A stretch of 8,460 bases of DNA, taken from NCBI GenBank assembly GCA_019911785.1, contig JAIOJM010000329.1, forward strand, positions 1-8,460, written 5' to 3'. Below are positions 5,467 to 8,460 of this stretch, one piece after another. Position 1 is the stretch's first letter. Each line of letters opens with the position of its first letter. The translations under genes and the position numbers were made by a program. The stretch comes from Sulfuricella sp. (lineage in GTDB: Bacteria; Pseudomonadota; Gammaproteobacteria; Burkholderiales; Sulfuricellaceae). The notes beneath the pieces are model-generated. The model did not search any database. It had not been told where the DNA came from and worked only from the letters and a program-made list of their open reading frames with translations.

Positions 5467-6069
5467 ATGCGCACGCTCATTGTGATTCCGATTATTCATA
5501 CCGAACAGGATATGGGATCGCTGCTTGAGCAGATCAAGCAGGAGTACGTTACCCGGTACGGCCACGAGAAGTGGACCGAACATCTCAAATCGATTGACGA
5601 GGTCTGGATTGGAATTCGCCAAATGATTGCCGCGCTGGAGCTGCCCTATGCATCCGTCCGCCTGTATCAGGACGGTTTACCCCTGTGCGGGAAGGAAGCG
5701 GACATCGTCAAGGATGTCGCAGCTCAAGGGAGCAAGAATCATCAGCTCCTCGTTGAACTCATGGAGCAAGGTGCCCGACTGATGGGTACCGAAGATCCCC
5801 GTCTGCTTCTTCAGGAGTATCAGTTCCACCAAGGCGCGTTAGGCGGCGGGAGCCCGGGCCATGAGAGCCAGCGGGAGGACCAAAGCCGGAGGCTGCTCTC
5901 CGAGAGGGATCGGTTCATCGCAGAGCGGATCAATGCCACGCTCTCGGCCGGTGAGATCGGGTTGCTGTTTATGGGCCTGGCCCATTCTGTGGAGCCGCTT
6001 CTGCACGCGGATATTCTGGTAAGGCACCTACTCCCATCACTCAGAGAAAGGCAGGGAAAGTCGGAATGA
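5467..6069 (+). CDS. Conserved hypothetical protein, first gene of the sigma-54 operon
   Basis: A 200-residue, probably soluble protein that I cannot assign to a named family. It has no clear signal peptide or membrane helix. The N-terminus RTLIVIPIIHTEQDMGSL has a histidine at position 11 after a hydrophobic strand. The middle contains LYQDGLPLCG and LMGTEDPRLLLQEY. The C-terminal part, RDRFIAERINATLSAGEIGLLFMGLAH (about residues 147-173), resembles the 'RN..A..I...L..G..LF.G..H' pattern of the TraB/TIKI-ChaN hydrolase-like fold, where paired histidines and acids act at a metal site. That link is tentative. The ATG at 5467 has no strong ribosome site. The stop overlaps the next gene (ATGA), so the two are probably coupled. 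As the first gene under the sigma-54 promoter, it may have a sensing or accessory role in the cluster. Confidence 0.8.
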   Translation: MRTLIVIPIIHTEQDMGSLLEQIKQEYVTRYGHEKWTEHLKSIDEVWIGIRQMIAALELPYASVRLYQDGLPLCGKEADIVKDVAAQGSKNHQLLVELMEQGARLMGTEDPRLLLQEYQFHQGALGGGSPGHESQREDQSRRLLSERDRFIAERINATLSAGEIGLLFMGLAHSVEPLLHADILVRHLLPSLRERQGKSE

Positions 6070-7634
6070 TGAATGGGAAACTGAATGATCAACGACAACA
6101 AGGGGATGCTCCCTTGGACTCCACACCATCCGTCCTGGCCAAGGTGCTTATTGTGGATGACCTGGAGGATGCGCGCTGGGTTCTGTCCAATCTCATCCGG
6201 CGGGCGGGGTTCACGCCGCTAGTGGCGGCGAGCGGGGAGGAGGCGCTGGCTTGCATCCGGCAAGAGGCGCCTGAGGTGGTGCTCCTTGATGTCGGTCTGC
6301 CGGACATGGACGGCTTCGAGGTGCTTGCACGGGCCAAGGCGCACGATAAAACGGTGTCCGTGATTATGGTCACCGCGAACGGCAAGACCCATGATGCCGT
6401 TCGCGCGATCCGGGCGGGGGCCTACGATTATGTGGCCAAGCCCTTCAACAATGAGGATGTCGTGCTCACCGTGCGCCGCGCCCTCGAGGAAAAGGCATTG
6501 AGAAGGCAGCGCCGGCAGTTTCTCGGTCAGCCGCCGGGACAGGCCGGCTCCCTCTTGGACTGTATGGGGAAGAGCGCGGCCGTTCAGCGCATCCAGACGG
6601 AGGTGGAGCGAGTGGCGAGGACGAATTTATCGGTCTTGGTGACAGGCGAGTCCGGGACGGGGAAAGAGCTGGTATCGCAGGCGATCCATGCCCGGAGCCT
6701 GCGGGCCGCCAAGCCGTTCGTGGCAATGGACTGCGGCGCCATTTCGGAGTCGCTGATTGAGAGCGAGCTGTTCGGGTACGAGAAAGGGGCTTTCACCGGG
6801 GCGTATCAGGCCAAAGCAGGGGCTTTCGAGTTGGCCGACGGCGGAACCATTTTTCTGGATGAAATAGGCAACCTGCCTCTGGCGATGCAGGGGAAGCTGC
6901 TCAGGGTTCTCGAGACGCGGCGAATTCATCGGATCGGGAGCACCAAGGAGCAGGAAGTGGATTTCCGGGTGGTGGCGGCGACCAATGCGGATCTTCGGGT
7001 CATGGTGGATCAGCAGACGTTTCGCGGGGATCTCTATCACAGGCTCGCGGAGTTCACGATCTGCCTACCGGCATTGCATGAACGAAAAGAGGACCTTGTG
7101 TTTCTGGTTAATCGGTTCCTGATCCAGGCGAACAAGGAGTTGGGTAAGCAGGTGCAAGATCTGTCGGCCTCTGCCTGGGGGCTCATCCAGGGGTATGACT
7201 GGCCCGGCAACGCTCGCGAATTGCGCAACCAGTTGCGGCGGGCGGTGTTGCTGTGCGATGACCCCGAGGGCATGGTTAAGCCCGAGTGCCTGGGGATGCT
7301 CGACGGACGCGGCAGCCCGTCGGGACTTCTCTGGCCCGATCAACCTGAGCAGTGTTGGCCCGAAGACGGCGGTCCCCGAGCTTGTCCGCTCCGTGACACA
7401 GCGGCGCTCTTGGCATCTGGGGTTGGCTTGTCGCTCAAGGAGTTGTCCGGACGGGTGACCGCTCAAGTTGAGCGTGCGATTCTCCTGCAGGTTTTGACTC
7501 TGACCGACGGCAACAAGGCGCAGGCCGCCCGAATGCTTCACATTGATTACAAAACGATCCATAACAAACTGAAGGCGTATGAGATTTACTCGACCCAATT
7601 CATGAGGGATGCATACAAACCTGAGGGACGATGA
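6066..7634 (+). CDS. NtrC-family sigma-54-dependent response regulator
   Basis: A 522-residue activator with three domains. The receiver lies at about 26-140 with D31-D32, phospho-acceptor D75 (LLDVGLPDMDG), T103 and K125 (KPFNNED). The AAA+ domain lies at about 165-400 with Walker A GESGTGKE (194-201), the sigma-54-contacting loop GAFTGA (241-246), Walker B GGTIFLDE (ending D265-E266), the sensor segment DFRVVAATNADL and the late motif YDWPGNARELRN. A Fis-type helix-turn-helix sits near the C-terminus (GNKAQAARMLHIDYKTIHNKL). All residues needed to hydrolyse ATP and open a sigma-54 promoter are present. The ATG at 6066 overlaps the preceding stop, with AGGGAAAG upstream. It is the obvious candidate to act at the dyad and sigma-54 promoter before 5467. 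No partner kinase is visible. It precedes a gvpH-like gene, so it may regulate gas vesicle genes. Confidence 0.95.
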   Translation: MMNGKLNDQRQQGDAPLDSTPSVLAKVLIVDDLEDARWVLSNLIRRAGFTPLVAASGEEALACIRQEAPEVVLLDVGLPDMDGFEVLARAKAHDKTVSVIMVTANGKTHDAVRAIRAGAYDYVAKPFNNEDVVLTVRRALEEKALRRQRRQFLGQPPGQAGSLLDCMGKSAAVQRIQTEVERVARTNLSVLVTGESGTGKELVSQAIHARSLRAAKPFVAMDCGAISESLIESELFGYEKGAFTGAYQAKAGAFELADGGTIFLDEIGNLPLAMQGKLLRVLETRRIHRIGSTKEQEVDFRVVAATNADLRVMVDQQTFRGDLYHRLAEFTICLPALHERKEDLVFLVNRFLIQANKELGKQVQDLSASAWGLIQGYDWPGNARELRNQLRRAVLLCDDPEGMVKPECLGMLDGRGSPSGLLWPDQPEQCWPEDGGPRACPLRDTAALLASGVGLSLKELSGRVTAQVERAILLQVLTLTDGNKAQAARMLHIDYKTIHNKLKAYEIYSTQFMRDAYKPEGR

Positions 7635-7683
7635 ACGCTGAAGCGCGGCATTCTGCCATTCACATCACAGAGGAGAGAAGGAC

Positions 7684-8289
7684 ATGGTCGACAAAAAGCG
7701 TTCGGATGAATTTGCGGAGGGGAAAGAGCGCCTCGATGAAATCGGGCGCAGGCTGGGGGCGCTGTTCGGGAAGCCGAAGACCGAGCCTTCAGGCGGTGGC
7801 TTTTTCGCGGGACTCGGCACCCTGATCGAACAGTTGGGGAAACTGGCGGAGCAAGCCGAACAGGCGGGAGGCGAGGTGACCAAGACCGGCGAGTTCAAGG
7901 TGGGATCGGACAAACGGGTTAAGGGGGTCTACGGTTTCTCGGTCAAATCCGGCCTGGGTGAGAAAGGAGTCAAGGTTGAACCGTTCGGGAACATTCGAAG
8001 GGATGAAGAGGGCAAGCTGGTGGAGGTGCACGAGATCCGGGAGCCGATGGTGGATGTTTTTGACGAACCGGGCCGCCTGCTGGTCGTCGCCGAGGTTCCG
8101 GGGATAGAGGAAGAAAATGTGCGGCTTGAAGTTCATGACGACATCCTGGTCATCTCTACCGAGAAAGGAGAGCATAAATATAGGAAGGAGGTGCTGCTGC
8201 CGGCTAGCTTTTCATCCGACAAGATGAGTTTTTCCTGTCGGAATGGCATCCTGGAAATTCAGCTTATGAAGGAAGGGGCGAGGGGCTGA
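7684..8289 (+). CDS. gvpH: GvpH-like gas vesicle protein with Hsp20/alpha-crystallin domain
   Basis: A 201-residue protein. The N-terminal part is charged, with an amphipathic helix around FFAGLGTLIEQLGKLAEQAEQA (about 40-61). The middle, KGVYGFSVKSGLGEKGVKVEPFGNI, resembles the GvpH-type 'YG.SV..GLG' segment. The C-terminal half (about 118-198) is an alpha-crystallin/Hsp20 domain: VDVFDEPGRLLVVAEVPGIEEENVRLEVHDDILVIST, then the YRKEVLLP strand and NGILEIQL, the usual domain end. In gas vesicle clusters such proteins are thought to keep the aggregation-prone Gvp proteins soluble during assembly. A strong ribosome site, GAGGAGAGAAGG, lies just before ATG 7684, 49 bases after the regulator stop, so it is likely in the same operon. 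An ordinary small heat-shock protein is the alternative, but the middle segment and the downstream ATPase favour GvpH. Confidence 0.8.
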   Translation: MVDKKRSDEFAEGKERLDEIGRRLGALFGKPKTEPSGGGFFAGLGTLIEQLGKLAEQAEQAGGEVTKTGEFKVGSDKRVKGVYGFSVKSGLGEKGVKVEPFGNIRRDEEGKLVEVHEIREPMVDVFDEPGRLLVVAEVPGIEEENVRLEVHDDILVISTEKGEHKYRKEVLLPASFSSDKMSFSCRNGILEIQLMKEGARG

Positions 8290-8291
8290 GA

Positions 8292-8460
8292 ATGGAAAAA
8301 TCGGCAGACGGGGCGTTGCGCCTGAAAGTGACCGAGGCGTTGGGCAAGGATGTGGGGCGGGCGCTGGTGAGGATGGATCCGGCTGATATCCAGGCCCTGG
8401 GGGCCGAGATCGGCGACATCGTGGAGATTGTCGGGAAGCGCCGCACGGTCTGCAAGGTGA
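8292..8460 (+). CDS. CDC48/VAT-like AAA ATPase, N-terminal fragment, cut by the window edge
   Basis: Fifty-six residues are visible before the right edge, starting MEKSADGALRLKVTEALGKD and continuing VGRALVRMDPADIQALGAEIGDIVEIVGKRRTVCKV. This is the double-psi beta-barrel at the start of the CDC48/p97/VAT N-domain: 'L.V.EA...DVGR...R.DP.....LG...GD.VEI.GKR.T..KV'. The ATPase domains, if present, lie outside the window. CDC48-type AAA proteins unfold or remodel proteins and complexes, and they recur in some bacterial gas vesicle clusters. The ATG at 8292 follows the gvpH-like stop by two bases and has GAGGGG upstream, so it is in the same operon. The family call rests on the N-domain alone. 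Confidence 0.75.
   Translation, partial: MEKSADGALRLKVTEALGKDVGRALVRMDPADIQALGAEIGDIVEIVGKRRTVCKV

Noticed and set aside
7631..7825. Short frame starting at the regulator stop and overlapping the gvpH-like gene
   Set aside because: It is an out-of-frame reading of gvpH with no homology signal. The strong ribosome site belongs to ATG 7684.

Overview
The window looks chromosomal and comes from a proteobacterium, most likely a betaproteobacterium with moderately high GC. The basis is the conserved order surE-pcm-nlpD-rpoS, which is typical of Beta- and Gammaproteobacteria, together with REP-type intergenic repeats. I cannot name the genus. No gvpA or other gas vesicle shell gene lies inside the window, so gas vesicle formation is inferred from accessory genes only.

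Layout. (1) 14-3359 is a compact stationary-phase and cell-envelope block: surE (nucleotidase), pcm (isoaspartyl repair methyltransferase), nlpD (lipoprotein, amidase activator) and rpoS (general stress sigma factor). surE/pcm overlap as ATGA and nlpD/rpoS overlap as TGATG. A REPIN-type inverted REP pair and a second small repeat sit between pcm and nlpD, and the second repeat runs into the nlpD start codon. (2) 3360-4380 holds an orphan FixJ/NarL-type response regulator, flanked by copies of a short 'CGCAGATT' intergenic repeat and followed by a hairpin that may be a terminator. (3) 4381-5230 is a decayed region: a frameshifted and internally deleted HD-GYP phosphodiesterase remnant, a probable remnant of a membrane sensor N-terminus, a roughly 105-bp MITE-like inverted-repeat element, and DNA with hairpins but no credible gene.

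(4) 5231-8460 appears to be the left end of a gas vesicle gene cluster. It opens with a well-formed sigma-54 control region: an imperfect 32-bp dyad, then an IHF-like site, then a near-consensus -24/-12 promoter. Four co-directional, tightly spaced genes follow: an unknown 200-aa protein, an NtrC-type sigma-54 activator with an intact receiver domain, a GvpH/Hsp20-like protein, and the start of a CDC48/VAT-like AAA ATPase that runs off the right edge. The simplest reading is that the activator drives its own operon, and perhaps the gas vesicle genes to the right, from the sigma-54 promoter. The GvpH-like and CDC48-like proteins would then help assemble or remodel gas vesicle protein. No cognate histidine kinase for either response regulator is visible.
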